The notes below the pieces were generated by a model. It was given only the letters and a program-made list of their open reading frames with translations. It ran no database searches and was not told where the DNA came from. Below are positions 1-9,772 of a stretch of 64,000 nucleotides of DNA, piece by piece (within the stretch, counting starts at the first letter, position 1; every line of letters begins with the position of its first letter). The position numbers were made by a program, and so were the translations under genes. The stretch comes from Micromonospora sp. FIMYZ51 (GTDB lineage Bacteria; Actinomycetota; Actinomycetes; Mycobacteriales; Micromonosporaceae), in NCBI RefSeq assembly GCF_038246755.1, contig NZ_CP134706.1, forward strand, positions 496,001 to 560,000, read 5' to 3'.

Positions 1-51
1 TCCGACGTCGTGACCACGTGCAAGAACATCGCCATGAAGGTCGAGATCTGA
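1..51 (+). CDS. C-terminal tip of a nucleotidyltransferase-like protein (partial)
   Basis: Only the last 16 codons are inside the window, ending SDVVTTCKNIAMKVEI before a TGA at 49-51. The tail resembles the C-terminus of the nucleotidyltransferase encoded at 6515-7297 (DSVILFCKQLSLEVEI): both keep the CK and VEI residues and the hydrophobic pattern. In both places the stop overlaps the ATG of a PqqD-like gene as TGATG, and the 11 bases GAGATCTGATG are identical at the two junctions. I infer a paralogous nucleotidyltransferase, but 16 residues cannot prove it. Confidence 0.5.
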   Translation, partial: SDVVTTCKNIAMKVEI

Positions 52-335
52 TGACTGATCGATTCGTACCACCCTCGCTCGAGTGGATTCCGCAGCGTCG
101 GCTGGAGGCCCGGATCCGCCGCTTCCGGGGCCGGACGCTTGTGGCGGTCGACGCCGAGGCGATGGAGTTGGATGAGGTGGCAGCCTTCATCTTCGGGCAG
201 GTGGACGGGGCCACGAGCCTGCGTGAGATCGGCGAGCGGGTCGCCGCCACGTACGACGTGTCGGTCGAGGAGGCGACCACCGACAGCGCGGAGCTGCTGG
301 CCCAACTGGTCGACGTCAACCTGGTCGGCGCATGA
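51..335 (+). CDS. PqqD-like peptide-chaperone (RRE) protein, copy 1
   Basis: A 94-residue protein of PqqD/RRE size. PqqD-family proteins bind the leader of a ribosomal peptide and present it to a modifying enzyme. The sequence has a basic strand (RRLEARIRRFRG), the ELDEVAAFIFGQVDG segment and a helical end (EEATTDSAELLAQLV), the usual layout of the small winged-helix fold. The ATG at 51 overlaps the preceding stop (TGATG), which decides the start over an upstream in-frame ATG at 18. It is clearly paralogous to the protein at 6228-6515. The next gene, an ABC permease, overlaps its stop by 4 bases, so it is cotranscribed with the exporter. PqqD-like stand-alone proteins sometimes occur outside RiPP loci, so the RiPP role is inferred from context. 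Confidence 0.8.
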   Translation: MTDRFVPPSLEWIPQRRLEARIRRFRGRTLVAVDAEAMELDEVAAFIFGQVDGATSLREIGERVAATYDVSVEEATTDSAELLAQLVDVNLVGA

Positions 336-1168
336 GCCGCAGTCCCACGCGAGACCGTTACGCCGGCAACGTCGTGTGGGCCACGTTCGTGCGTAGCTGG
401 ACGATGAACCGTCGCGCCTACCCGTGGACCTACTTCACCTCCACGGTGCTCGCCGGGGCGCTTACCATTTCGCTTGCCTACCTGGCCTTCCATGCGGTGG
501 GCGGATCTGCCGTCAACGCCGAGTTCGCGCAACGCGCCGGCTCGGCTGATTACGTCGGGTACGTGGCGGTCGGCGCGCTCGCCTACGCCTTCATGGTCCG
601 GATGCTGCTGTGGACTGCGAAGGCGCTCATCACGGAGGAACGGGAAGGGACGATCGCGGCGCTGGCCGTGGCGCCGGCGCACCGACTGCCGTACCTCATG
701 GGGTTCTCGCTGTTCGCAGTGGCCAGCACCGGCCTGGAAGTGGCCGCGTTGTCCGGTTTCGCGCTGCTGCTGGGGGTGCAGCTACCCGTGCCGTCGCTGC
801 TCAACCTGGCGCTGGTCCTGCTGATCCTCACCATCGCGGTGTTCAGCCTGTCCCTGGTGGTGAGCGCGGTGATGCTGTACGCCGGTGAGGCGCACATCAC
901 CCAGAACACCGTCTTCCTGCTCCTCGGCTTGATCTGTGGGTTCACCTTTCCGCGGTCGTATCTGCCGGACCTGCTGCGTTGGCTGGCGGAACTGGTGCCG
1001 ATAACCGCCGCCCTGGACGTGGCGCGACCGTTGCTCAACGGCGCGATCGACGCCGCAGAACTCACGCCGCGTCTGGCCGTGGCACTCGGCGTCAGCGTGA
1101 TCTACCTGATCGCCGGATTCTGGCTGCTGCCCCGCGCGGAGAGCCGGGCGATCGAGAGGAGCTTCTGA
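332..1168 (+). CDS. ABC-2 type transporter permease subunit 1
   Basis: A 278-residue integral membrane protein with about six hydrophobic segments, starting near residues 30-50 and ending in a helix before RAESRAIERSF. It fits the ABC-2 drug/lipid exporter permease family, with a cytoplasmic loop (ALITEEREGTIAALAVAP) after the second helix like the conserved coupling region of that family. The start ATG overlaps the stop of the PqqD-like gene (ATGA). It is followed 7 bases later by the ATPase and then by a second permease, so the exporter is probably a heterodimer of two permeases with an ATPase dimer. In this cluster it most likely exports the product or gives self-protection; the substrate is unknown. 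Confidence 0.88.
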   Translation: MSRSPTRDRYAGNVVWATFVRSWTMNRRAYPWTYFTSTVLAGALTISLAYLAFHAVGGSAVNAEFAQRAGSADYVGYVAVGALAYAFMVRMLLWTAKALITEEREGTIAALAVAPAHRLPYLMGFSLFAVASTGLEVAALSGFALLLGVQLPVPSLLNLALVLLILTIAVFSLSLVVSAVMLYAGEAHITQNTVFLLLGLICGFTFPRSYLPDLLRWLAELVPITAALDVARPLLNGAIDAAELTPRLAVALGVSVIYLIAGFWLLPRAESRAIERSF

Positions 1169-1175
1169 AGCCGCC

Positions 1176-2174
1176 ATGACACAGGGAATTGTCACCCGAC
1201 GGATGCGTAAGACCTTCCGCGTGCGCCGTCGGCTGTTCGCAGCCGCGACGGAGAAGGTCGCGGTAGACGGTCTGGACCTCGAAATCCCCCGGGGTCGCGT
1301 GACAGGTCTGCTCGGGCTCAACGGCGCCGGCAAGACGACCACGATCAAGATCCTTTCCACCCTGCTGCACCCGAGTTCCGGCGAGGTGACAGTTGACGGG
1401 CTCGACGTCGTGCGCGACGCCCGGGAGATCCGTCGGCGCATCAACCTGATCGCCGGTGGCGAACGCATGGTCTACGCCCGGATGACCGGCAGGGAGAACC
1501 TGTTCTACTTCGGCAATCTGTACGGCGTGCCGAACCGGGTGCTACGCCGACGGAGCGAGGAACTGCTCGACCTGGTCGGCCTGAGCGACGCCGCCGACAC
1601 CCTGGTCGAGCAGTACTCGCGCGGCATGACCCAGCGCCTCTCGATCGCGCGCGGGCTGGTCAACGAGCCCGACTACCTGCTCCTGGACGAACCCACCCTC
1701 GGGCTTGACGCGCCGATCGCCCGGGACCTGCGCAAGGTGATCGGCCGCCTGGTGGACGACGGGAAGGGGATCCTGCTCACCTCGCACTACCTCGACGAGG
1801 TGGAGGAACTCTGCGGTCACGTCTACGTGATCGCGGACGGCCGGCACCTGGCTGCCGGCAGCCCTCGGGAACTGACCGCACTCACCCGCTCCGACCACCT
1901 GACCGCAGTCACGTTGCCCCGCGCCGACGAGCAGGTGGTCGCCGCGGTGCAGGCGTTCGCCGACCGGATCGGCGCGGCGGTGGTGACGGAGCCCGACGAC
2001 ACCGGCGCGCTGGTGGTCAGGTTGACCCATGCCGACGACATCGTCGGTGCGCTGGTGATGGCGATCGTGGCGGCGGGCGGCACGATCGGTGGGCTGGAGA
2101 CCCGGAAACCGACCCTGGAGAGTGCCATCCTGTCGCTCACGGCCGACCGGGTCAGAGGCGCGGTGCGGGCGTGA
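1176..2174 (+). CDS. ABC transporter ATP-binding subunit (DrrA/multidrug type)
   Basis: A 332-residue ATPase for the ABC-2 exporter. Walker A reads GLNGAGKTT (about residues 47-55), the signature region YSRGMTQRLSIARGL is the SGGM-like variant common in DrrA-type exporters (here S-R-G-M), and Walker B with the catalytic Glu is LLLDEPTLGLD, followed by the switch His in LLTSHYLDEVEEL. A C-terminal domain of about 100 residues (from about 230) matches the extension of DrrA-like proteins. The ATG lies 7 bases after the permease stop, and the following permease starts inside its stop codon (GTGA), giving a tight operon. Role: powers export, probably of the cluster product. Confidence 0.9.
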   Translation: MTQGIVTRRMRKTFRVRRRLFAAATEKVAVDGLDLEIPRGRVTGLLGLNGAGKTTTIKILSTLLHPSSGEVTVDGLDVVRDAREIRRRINLIAGGERMVYARMTGRENLFYFGNLYGVPNRVLRRRSEELLDLVGLSDAADTLVEQYSRGMTQRLSIARGLVNEPDYLLLDEPTLGLDAPIARDLRKVIGRLVDDGKGILLTSHYLDEVEELCGHVYVIADGRHLAAGSPRELTALTRSDHLTAVTLPRADEQVVAAVQAFADRIGAAVVTEPDDTGALVVRLTHADDIVGALVMAIVAAGGTIGGLETRKPTLESAILSLTADRVRGAVRA

Positions 2175-2989
2175 TCAGGGCAAGCATGAAGGTCTTCGCG
2201 GCGGAGGGGCTGAAGCAGCACCGCCGGATGGCGAGCAACAAGACGATGGTCTTCTCCCAGCTGTTGTGGCCGTTGCTGGAACTTTTCACGATCTACTTCA
2301 CCATCCGTCCGGTGGCGGACAGCGGCGAGCAGCGCTGGCCGCTCGCGGCCACCCCGGGCGGCCTGCTCGCGTTCCTGGCCACCGGCGCGCTCGGGTTCGC
2401 CTTCTTCTTCGCCCTCGTGCAGTCGGCCTGGCACTTCTCGTTCGAGCGGCAGACCGGCACCCTGGAACTGCTGTTCCTGTCGCCGGCGAATCGGTTGGTC
2501 CTGGTCATCGCCAACGGCGTCGGCGCGCTCGTGCAGAACCTGTGGCTGTTCCTGTGCTTCGCGGGGGCGCTTGTCTTCGTCCCCGGCGTGCTGCGCCTGG
2601 CGCACCCCGCCATGTTCGTGGTGGTCTTTCTCGCCCTGCTGATTCCGGCCATCGCCTGGGGGGCCTTCCTGAACAGCATGCTGATCTTCTCCCGGGACTC
2701 GGCCTTCCTGTTCACGGTGTTCAGCGATCCCATGGCGTTCGTCAGCGGGGCCCGGATCCCGGTGGCATTCCTGCCGGGTTGGATCGCCGCGGTCGGCACC
2801 GTGCTGCCGCTGACCGCCAGCCTGGTCGTCGTCCGGGGCGCGTTGCTACAGGCAAACACCTTGGCTGACCTCGGCGGCAGCCTCATCCAGTTGGCGGTCA
2901 TCAGTGCCGTGCTGGTGGCCCTCGCCGCGCTCCTGCTCAAGCTCGGTGAGCGCAGGGCACAGCGGACGGGGCAGCTGCGCTTGTTCTAG
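2171..2989 (+). CDS. ABC-2 type transporter permease subunit 2
   Basis: A 272-residue membrane protein of the same ABC-2 exporter, beginning at a GTG that overlaps the ATPase stop by 4 bases. A soluble N-terminus (about 40 residues, KVFAAEGLKQHRRMASNK) precedes about six hydrophobic helices. The loop ERQTGTLELLFLSPANR is the conserved cytoplasmic coupling segment of ABC-2 permeases. It differs from the permease at 332-1168, so the pore is probably heterodimeric. The stop is followed by 26 bases and then the AurF-like gene on the same strand. Confidence 0.87.
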   Translation: MIRASMKVFAAEGLKQHRRMASNKTMVFSQLLWPLLELFTIYFTIRPVADSGEQRWPLAATPGGLLAFLATGALGFAFFFALVQSAWHFSFERQTGTLELLFLSPANRLVLVIANGVGALVQNLWLFLCFAGALVFVPGVLRLAHPAMFVVVFLALLIPAIAWGAFLNSMLIFSRDSAFLFTVFSDPMAFVSGARIPVAFLPGWIAAVGTVLPLTASLVVVRGALLQANTLADLGGSLIQLAVISAVLVALAALLLKLGERRAQRTGQLRLF

Positions 2990-3015
2990 TCGTTGTTACT
3001 ACCACGGGGGTTTCT

Positions 3016-4116
3016 GTGTGCGGCATCGTCGGGATGTTCGTGGGGTGCGCTGCGCTCACCTTCTGCCCGCGAAAGCTGGCGCTGCCCGACCCCGCCGACA
3101 TCGACGGCGCCGGGACGACCGGGCCCGGCGTGGATCAGTACCGCAGCCCGTTCCGGAGCTGGGACACCCGGGCCACGGTCCGCCAGGCGGAACGTCGGGT
3201 CCTGAGCGAAGGCGCCGACGACGGGCGGTTCTTCTTTCCACCGGAGCTGGTGCCGGTGACCCGCCACCCACTGGTGCAGGCCCTGCCGCCCGAGGTGTTC
3301 GACAGCCTGCTCGTCCAGCACCTCTACCGATTCCTTGACTTCACTGCGAAGTTGGAGACCCTGGTGGTCAATCGGACCGTGCTGGGCATCGCGCACGGCA
3401 GCGTGGGTATCGACGTACCCGAGGAGATGCGCTTCGACGCTTACAAGATTTACTGCGACGAGGCCTACCACGCGCTCTTCTCGGTCGACCTGGCTCGGCA
3501 GGTCACCGACCGTACCGGCATCGCGCCCCGGCTTCCGGCCCAGCCGTTCTTCCTACAGCGCCTGTCTGCGGTCCTGGAGGACCTGGCGCCCGCGGAGAGA
3601 CCGCTCGCCGAGCTGCTTTTCGTGATCGTCTCGGAAACCCTGATCACGGCATACCTGGCCGACGTGCCCGCCGCCGACTCGGTCGAGCCGGCGGTGCGCG
3701 CCACGATTCGGGATCACGCGATCGACGAGGGCCGCCACCACGCCTACTTCGCGGTGTTTCTCCGCTATCTCTGGGGCCAGCTGGACCGGGCGCAGCGCCG
3801 TCGTGCGGCCCTGCTGGTGCCACGTCTGATCGACGCATTCGTCCGGCCCGACACGGCGGCGATGACGGCGGAGTTGACCGGCTACGGTCTCAGTCGCCAG
3901 CAGGCCGAACAGGTGGTCGCCGAGATCTACACGCCGGACATCCTCCGTGCCCATGCCGCGGGGACCGCCCGACAGACCGTCGCCTATCTGCGTGAGCTGG
4001 AAGCGTTCGGGGACCCAGCGGTGATCGACGAGTGTCACCGCTACGGCTTGCTCCCGGACATGCCAGCCGGCACCGTCGTGGGCGCACCCGCCGTCGCAGC
4101 GGAGCGCTCGACCTGA
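3016..4116 (+). CDS. AurF/CmlI-type non-haem diiron oxygenase
   Basis: A 366-residue oxygenase related to AurF and CmlI, which oxidise aryl amines to nitro groups (other members act on different N or C atoms). From the GTG start the candidate iron ligands are E114 (KLET), E149 and H152 (CDEAYH), E207 (SET), H234, E238 and H241 (IRDHAIDEGRHH). Their spacing (35, 3, 55, 27, 4, 3) nearly matches the AurF ligand spacing as I recall it, so the enzyme should be active. GTG at 3016 has a GGGGG ribosome-binding site 5 bases upstream; the ATG at 3034 is an alternative. The GTG start gives an odd CGIVGMFVG N-terminus that looks like a class II glutamine amidotransferase. The 3' end overlaps the convergent Mca-like gene by 76 bases. 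The substrate is unknown. Confidence 0.85.
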   Translation: MCGIVGMFVGCAALTFCPRKLALPDPADIDGAGTTGPGVDQYRSPFRSWDTRATVRQAERRVLSEGADDGRFFFPPELVPVTRHPLVQALPPEVFDSLLVQHLYRFLDFTAKLETLVVNRTVLGIAHGSVGIDVPEEMRFDAYKIYCDEAYHALFSVDLARQVTDRTGIAPRLPAQPFFLQRLSAVLEDLAPAERPLAELLFVIVSETLITAYLADVPAADSVEPAVRATIRDHAIDEGRHHAYFAVFLRYLWGQLDRAQRRRAALLVPRLIDAFVRPDTAAMTAELTGYGLSRQQAEQVVAEIYTPDILRAHAAGTARQTVAYLRELEAFGDPAVIDECHRYGLLPDMPAGTVVGAPAVAAERST

Positions 4117-5042
4117 GCTTCGGCGGTCGACCGGGCGGACGATGCGGGCGTAGCTTCCACCATCGACGCATGCAGCTGCCAGCGGACGCCAGCGAACAGG
4201 TCGGATTCCGGTACGGAGGTCTCGACAAGCGAGTGGACGAGTTCGAATTCCTCGGTCGGCCAGGCACGTTGCTCGACCTTGACCGGGGCGCAGCACCAGA
4301 GACTGTCCGGGGCGATCTGGGTGGCGTGGGCCCGCATCGCCTCGTTCCGGGCCGGAAAGTAGGTCGCGCACTCCACCCGGGTGGTGGTCCGCTCGCCCCG
4401 GTCGTAACGGCGGCCCTTCTCCAGTAGCCACCCGGCGAACGGTGACTCCAGCCCGGCCTCCAGCATGCCCTCATGGAGGGCGGCCATCCGTGCCCTGGTC
4501 CGGCGGGCGTGATAGTAGAGCTTCAAGGGCTGCCATGGCGGCCCGAGTTCCGCGTGCCGAGCCGCGTCGCCTGCGGTGTCGAAGGCCAGGCGGCTGATCG
4601 TGTGGCACATGACGTGGTCCGGGTGAGGGTAGCCGCCCTCCTCGTCGTAGGTCGTCACGACGTGCGGGCGGAACTCGCGCATCAGCCTGATCAGAGGCAT
4701 GGCCGCGACTTCGGGATCCATCGCGGCGAAACAGCCCTCCGGCAGGGCGGGGGCAGGATCGCCCTCGGGCAGACCGGAGTCCACGAAGCCGAGCCAGGCA
4801 TGTCGTACGCCCAGCGCGCGGCTTGCCGCAGCCATCTCGGCGCGCCGTACCGCAGCCATGTCCACACCGGGCGCGAGCCGATCCAGCAACGGGTTGAGGA
4901 CCTCGCCGCGCTCGCCGTTGGTGCAGGTCACGACCAACACCTCGACCCCTTCTGCGGCGTACCGAGCGGTCGTCGCACCGCCCTTTGTCGCCTCGTCGTC
5001 GGGGTGGGCATGCACCGCCATCAGTCGTAGCCGCGCCGTCAT
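4041..5042 (-). CDS. Mca-like mycothiol S-conjugate amidase (PIG-L/LmbE family)
   Basis: A 333-residue zinc amidase of the LmbE/PIG-L family. It has the metal motif AHPDDE (H13, D15, D16) and a second site GGYPHPDH (H140, D142, H143). The stretches TCTNGERGEVLNP, GFVDSGLPEGDP, YDEEGGYPHPDH, HATQI and WPTEEFELVHSLVETS read like mycobacterial Mca rather than MshB. Mca cleaves mycothiol S-conjugates to a mercapturic acid and GlcN-inositol. In lincomycin biosynthesis the related LmbE does this as a biosynthetic step. This copy is last in the minus-strand operon nucleotidyltransferase-PqqD-HDAC-Mca, so a pathway role (removing a mycothiol handle, or detoxification) is likely. A low-complexity C-terminal tail of about 35 residues is coded in the overlap with the convergent oxygenase gene. 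Confidence 0.85.
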   Translation of the reverse strand: MTARLRLMAVHAHPDDEATKGGATTARYAAEGVEVLVVTCTNGERGEVLNPLLDRLAPGVDMAAVRRAEMAAASRALGVRHAWLGFVDSGLPEGDPAPALPEGCFAAMDPEVAAMPLIRLMREFRPHVVTTYDEEGGYPHPDHVMCHTISRLAFDTAGDAARHAELGPPWQPLKLYYHARRTRARMAALHEGMLEAGLESPFAGWLLEKGRRYDRGERTTTRVECATYFPARNEAMRAHATQIAPDSLWCCAPVKVEQRAWPTEEFELVHSLVETSVPESDLFAGVRWQLHASMVEATPASSARSTAEAQVERSAATAGAPTTVPAGMSGSKP

Positions 5043-5148
5043 GCGTACTCTCCGTCTCGTGCTTGTGGTCCCGCCGCGCTTCCGGGCGGGGACAGGGCAC
5101 CTGCCGCCGGCCGAGGGGTCGAGACTCAGGAATCTGAAGCGGTGCTGC

Positions 5149-6231
5149 TCATCGCGGCACGTCCCCGGCCAACTGCCGACAGTGGCGGATCGTTGCCCGC
5201 GCCTCGGCGGAGACCGCTGACGCGAAGGTGGTGCCCCACCGTTCCAGGAACGGGTCGGCCACCTCCGTCCGGTCGCCGGAGAGCGACTCGATGATCCGCA
5301 AAAAGCACAGTGGCAGGTACGACAGCGCGTAGCCGCCCTCGTGGGTCATCAGCAGGCGGCCGTTCGCGTACCGGTCCGCCACGTCGACCAGCTGCTGCGT
5401 CATCCAGCCGTAGTCGCCGGAGTGCAGGGCGAGGCGGGCCGAGGGGTCGAGGTAACTGGCGTCCAGCCCACTGGCGACGAGAACCAGGTCGGGGCGGAAG
5501 CGCTCGGCGGCCGGAATGATCACGTCCTCGAAGACCGCGCGGTAGACCCCGCCACCGGACCCCATGGGCACCGGCACGTTGATATTGCTCCCGAACCCTT
5601 GGCCGGCACCGCGTGCGTCGGTGCCCCCGGTGCCTGGCGGAAAGGCTCGATCCTGGTGGACGGAGATGGTGAGGACGGCCGGATCTTCCCAGAAGGCGTG
5701 CTGCTGGCTGTTGCCGTGATGGGCGTCCCAGTCCACCACGAGGACCCGCTCGGCACCGTGCTGGCGCGCCCGGAGCACGGCCAGGACGCCGTTGGCGAAG
5801 AGACAGCCGCCGCCCGCCGAGTTCGGCTCGGAGTGGTGGCCCGCCGGCCGGACCAGAGCGTAGGCGTTTGTCAGCTCCCGTGCCCACACCTGGTCGCACA
5901 GCTCCAGTACGGTGCCGACGGCGTGCAGCCCCGCCGCCAGCCGCCCGTCGGGTTCGACCGGCTCCAGCAGGCCCTGCGACCTGGCGTACTGCGGCTTGTG
6001 GAACTGCATGATGGTTTGTGGATCGGCGGCCGGTGCGGAGGTGACCAGGCGGACCGATGAGAGCGCCGGCAGGAGCTGCCGTAGCAGGTCGTGCAGACAG
6101 CTGACCCGGATGCCGCGGTCCCACCTGTCGTCGGGCAGCAGGTCGTGTGGCCCGAGGAACGCCGCGCCGGGCTCATCGGCGTAGTCGGCGAACAGCGACG
6201 ACCAGCCGACCCCGGTCACTGTCGGGGTCAC
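5149..6231 (-). CDS. Class II histone-deacetylase-like amidohydrolase
   Basis: A 360-residue arginase/deacetylase-fold enzyme. It has the HDAC active-site motifs: RPAGHHSEPNSAGGG with tandem His 132-133, VDWDAHHGN (D167, D169, H171), ASGLDAS (D257) and the EGGY transition-state Tyr (Y301). Bacterial members deacetylate polyamines, acetoin-pathway proteins or other N-acyl amines, and in natural-product loci they can remove a protecting acyl group. The GTG start at 6231 overlaps the PqqD-like stop (GTGA), so it is translationally coupled to the upstream gene. The Mca-like amidase follows about 106 bases downstream. Two hydrolases of amide bonds in one operon suggest deprotection steps; the substrate cannot be read from sequence. 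Confidence 0.83.
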   Translation of the reverse strand: MTPTVTGVGWSSLFADYADEPGAAFLGPHDLLPDDRWDRGIRVSCLHDLLRQLLPALSSVRLVTSAPAADPQTIMQFHKPQYARSQGLLEPVEPDGRLAAGLHAVGTVLELCDQVWARELTNAYALVRPAGHHSEPNSAGGGCLFANGVLAVLRARQHGAERVLVVDWDAHHGNSQQHAFWEDPAVLTISVHQDRAFPPGTGGTDARGAGQGFGSNINVPVPMGSGGGVYRAVFEDVIIPAAERFRPDLVLVASGLDASYLDPSARLALHSGDYGWMTQQLVDVADRYANGRLLMTHEGGYALSYLPLCFLRIIESLSGDRTEVADPFLERWGTTFASAVSAEARATIRHCRQLAGDVPR

Positions 6232-6515
6232 GGCACCATCGTCAGCAACTCGTGCTCGATCATCTGGTCGAGCAGTTCGAGGGTGTCCGCCTCCGCCTCG
6301 GCGGGTGACAGGTTGTACTCGGTCGCCAGTCGGCTGGCGAGTTCCGCCACCGTACGCGACCCGTCGACGCTCATCAGGAGGAACGCCGCGGCGTCGTGCA
6401 ACTCGAACGCGTGGCTGGCCGTGGCGACCATGACCGCCCCGCGGAATCGCCGAATCCGGACGTCGAGCCTGCGGGACGGCACCCTGGTCAGCGGGGCGAT
6501 GACGCGGTTTGGCAT
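6228..6515 (-). CDS. PqqD-like peptide-chaperone (RRE) protein, copy 2
   Basis: A 95-residue paralogue of the protein at 51-335. Shared blocks are RRL-x-x-RIRRFRG, the EL-x-x-x-AAF stretch, VDG, and the acidic helix EAEADTLELLDQM. The start ATG at 6515 overlaps the upstream nucleotidyltransferase stop (TGATG) and has GGTGGAG about 6 bases before it; this excludes the longer in-frame extension to 6677. It is coupled downstream to the HDAC-like gene (GTGA). A second RRE-type protein beside a second nucleotidyltransferase means the pair was duplicated as a unit, perhaps for two substrates or a heteromeric complex. Confidence 0.8.
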   Translation of the reverse strand: MPNRVIAPLTRVPSRRLDVRIRRFRGAVMVATASHAFELHDAAAFLLMSVDGSRTVAELASRLATEYNLSPAEAEADTLELLDQMIEHELLTMVP

Positions 6516-7297
6516 CAGATCTCCACCTCTAGGGAAAGTTGCTTGCAGAACAGGATCACGCTGTCGATCCAGGGACGTGGGTTGTCCTTGTCGAAGCCGG
6601 CCATGGTCTCGTAATCCCAGTAGCGTTCGAACGGCAGCATGGGGAGCCGGGCTTCGCGAACTCGCCGGGCCCGCCACTTGGGCAGTTGGCTGCCGTAGTG
6701 GCCGCGACTCTCCAGCAACGCATCGACCGAGTGGCCGAGTGCCTTACGGGCGGAGAGGACGGCGCTCGGTGGATCCCCGTCGGCCAGTTGCCCGAGTGCC
6801 TCCTCGGCGCAGGCGTCGGAGAGGGCTAGCGACCGGGTCACCAGAATGGCCTGGAAGGCGCTCTCCTTGAGCTCGGCCCGGCGCCGCCGTACCCAGTCCG
6901 CGCCCTCCACCGGGATGCAGGTGAACAGCCGCTCCAGGAACAGTTCCTCGGTCTCCGACAAGGGGCCGGCCGCGGAACCACCCGCCTCGAACCGTGCCCA
7001 GCTCACCTTTTGCAGCATCTGGTCCACCTGGCGGTCGAGCCAGTATTTGAGTTCCCAGCGGCGACCGTTCACCCGGAGCGCCTCCCGGGCGACCTGGTTG
7101 GGCTGGAGCGGGACCGCGGTGGTGACGCCGCCACGGCGGCGCCAGGGTGTCCGGGTGATGACGTAGAAGTCGTGGTCGCTTCCCCGGTTGGCCCAACCAC
7201 GGGCCACCGACCCCACGATCACGACCGCGATCCGGTCAGACGGAATCAGCGCACGAGCGGTGAGTTCCCTTCGGCATTGGTCTAAGTCCACTTTCAT
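6515..7297 (-). CDS. Pol beta-superfamily nucleotidyltransferase
   Basis: A 260-residue protein with the minimal nucleotidyltransferase signature GSVARGWANRGSDHDF (G29-S30 and metal-binding D41/D43). Such enzymes move a nucleoside monophosphate to hydroxyl, amino or phosphate groups on antibiotics, proteins, RNA or small molecules. The remaining 200 residues are mainly helical and carry no domain I can name, so the acceptor is unknown. It is the first gene of the minus-strand operon and is coupled to a PqqD-like gene by TGATG. The same pairing at the window's left edge suggests the two proteins act together, perhaps on a peptide. It could instead be an antibiotic-modifying resistance enzyme. 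The upstream 420 bp carries the likely promoter. Confidence 0.8.
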   Translation of the reverse strand: MKVDLDQCRRELTARALIPSDRIAVVIVGSVARGWANRGSDHDFYVITRTPWRRRGGVTTAVPLQPNQVAREALRVNGRRWELKYWLDRQVDQMLQKVSWARFEAGGSAAGPLSETEELFLERLFTCIPVEGADWVRRRRAELKESAFQAILVTRSLALSDACAEEALGQLADGDPPSAVLSARKALGHSVDALLESRGHYGSQLPKWRARRVREARLPMLPFERYWDYETMAGFDKDNPRPWIDSVILFCKQLSLEVEI

Positions 7298-7716
7298 CGA
7301 CGGGTCCTGCGCGTCGCGTCGGGCGGCGCGGACCGTACCTCGTCGGCATAAAGATGACTGGCGGAATAAATCCGGATCACCGAAGGTGGGCGGAAATTAT
7401 TTCCTGCTGCGAATGCGCTCCGCCCGAAATTCTTGACACAAATCCTAAATGTACCTGTTAAACCCAGGTCAAGCATGCGGCAGCTCCCCGTTAGCGCGCA
7501 GAGCACCATTCGATCAGCCGCTGCCAACCCATGTCAAGAGGTCGATCAGGGGGTACGCCACCGTTGAAGACTGATGGCCGGAGGATGTGCAAGATCGGTC
7601 GACGGCCGTCAAGACCGATCATGGTGGAATGGTAAGTGCGACGGCAATCACACTCGGCGCTGGACTGTCGCCGTTCGGGCCGCGCCGCTGAGGCCCGGAA
7701 CGACGACTGTCGAGGA
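7298..7716. other. Non-coding stretch upstream of the nucleotidyltransferase operon
   Basis: This 419-bp interval separates the nucleotidyltransferase start from the enolase stop. Its part at 7350-7480 is much richer in A+T than the surroundings, typical of a promoter region, and it holds the hexamers described in the next entry. No convincing small gene was found; ORFs crossing it have no codon bias or family match. Confidence 0.5.
7442..7472 (-). promoter_or_regulatory. Putative promoter of the NTase-PqqD-HDAC-Mca operon
   Basis: On the minus strand TTGACC (7472-7467) and TAGGAT (7447-7442) lie 19 bases apart in the most A+T-rich part of the interval. TAGGAT fits the actinobacterial -10 pattern TAnnnT. 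The distance to the ATG at 7297 leaves a leader of about 135 nt. The same segment also offers TTGACA (7433-7438) and TGTTAA (7456-7461), 17 bases apart, on the plus strand; nothing recognisable lies downstream of that one. Confidence 0.35.
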
Positions 7717-9667
<1,951 letters not shown>

Positions 9668-9772
9668 GGCTCAATGATCGATAGACCTGCGTCGCCTGTC
9701 CAGCACCGGGGGAGGTGCAGGGGGCGACCTGAGTGCAACTTCTGTGCCACAATGGTCTGCGCTAACCAACGC

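Noticed and set aside
7433..7461. TTGACA-17-TGTTAA plus-strand promoter
   Set aside because: Reasonable hexamers, but the transcript would run antisense into the enolase with no recognisable gene; the minus-strand reading fits the operon better.
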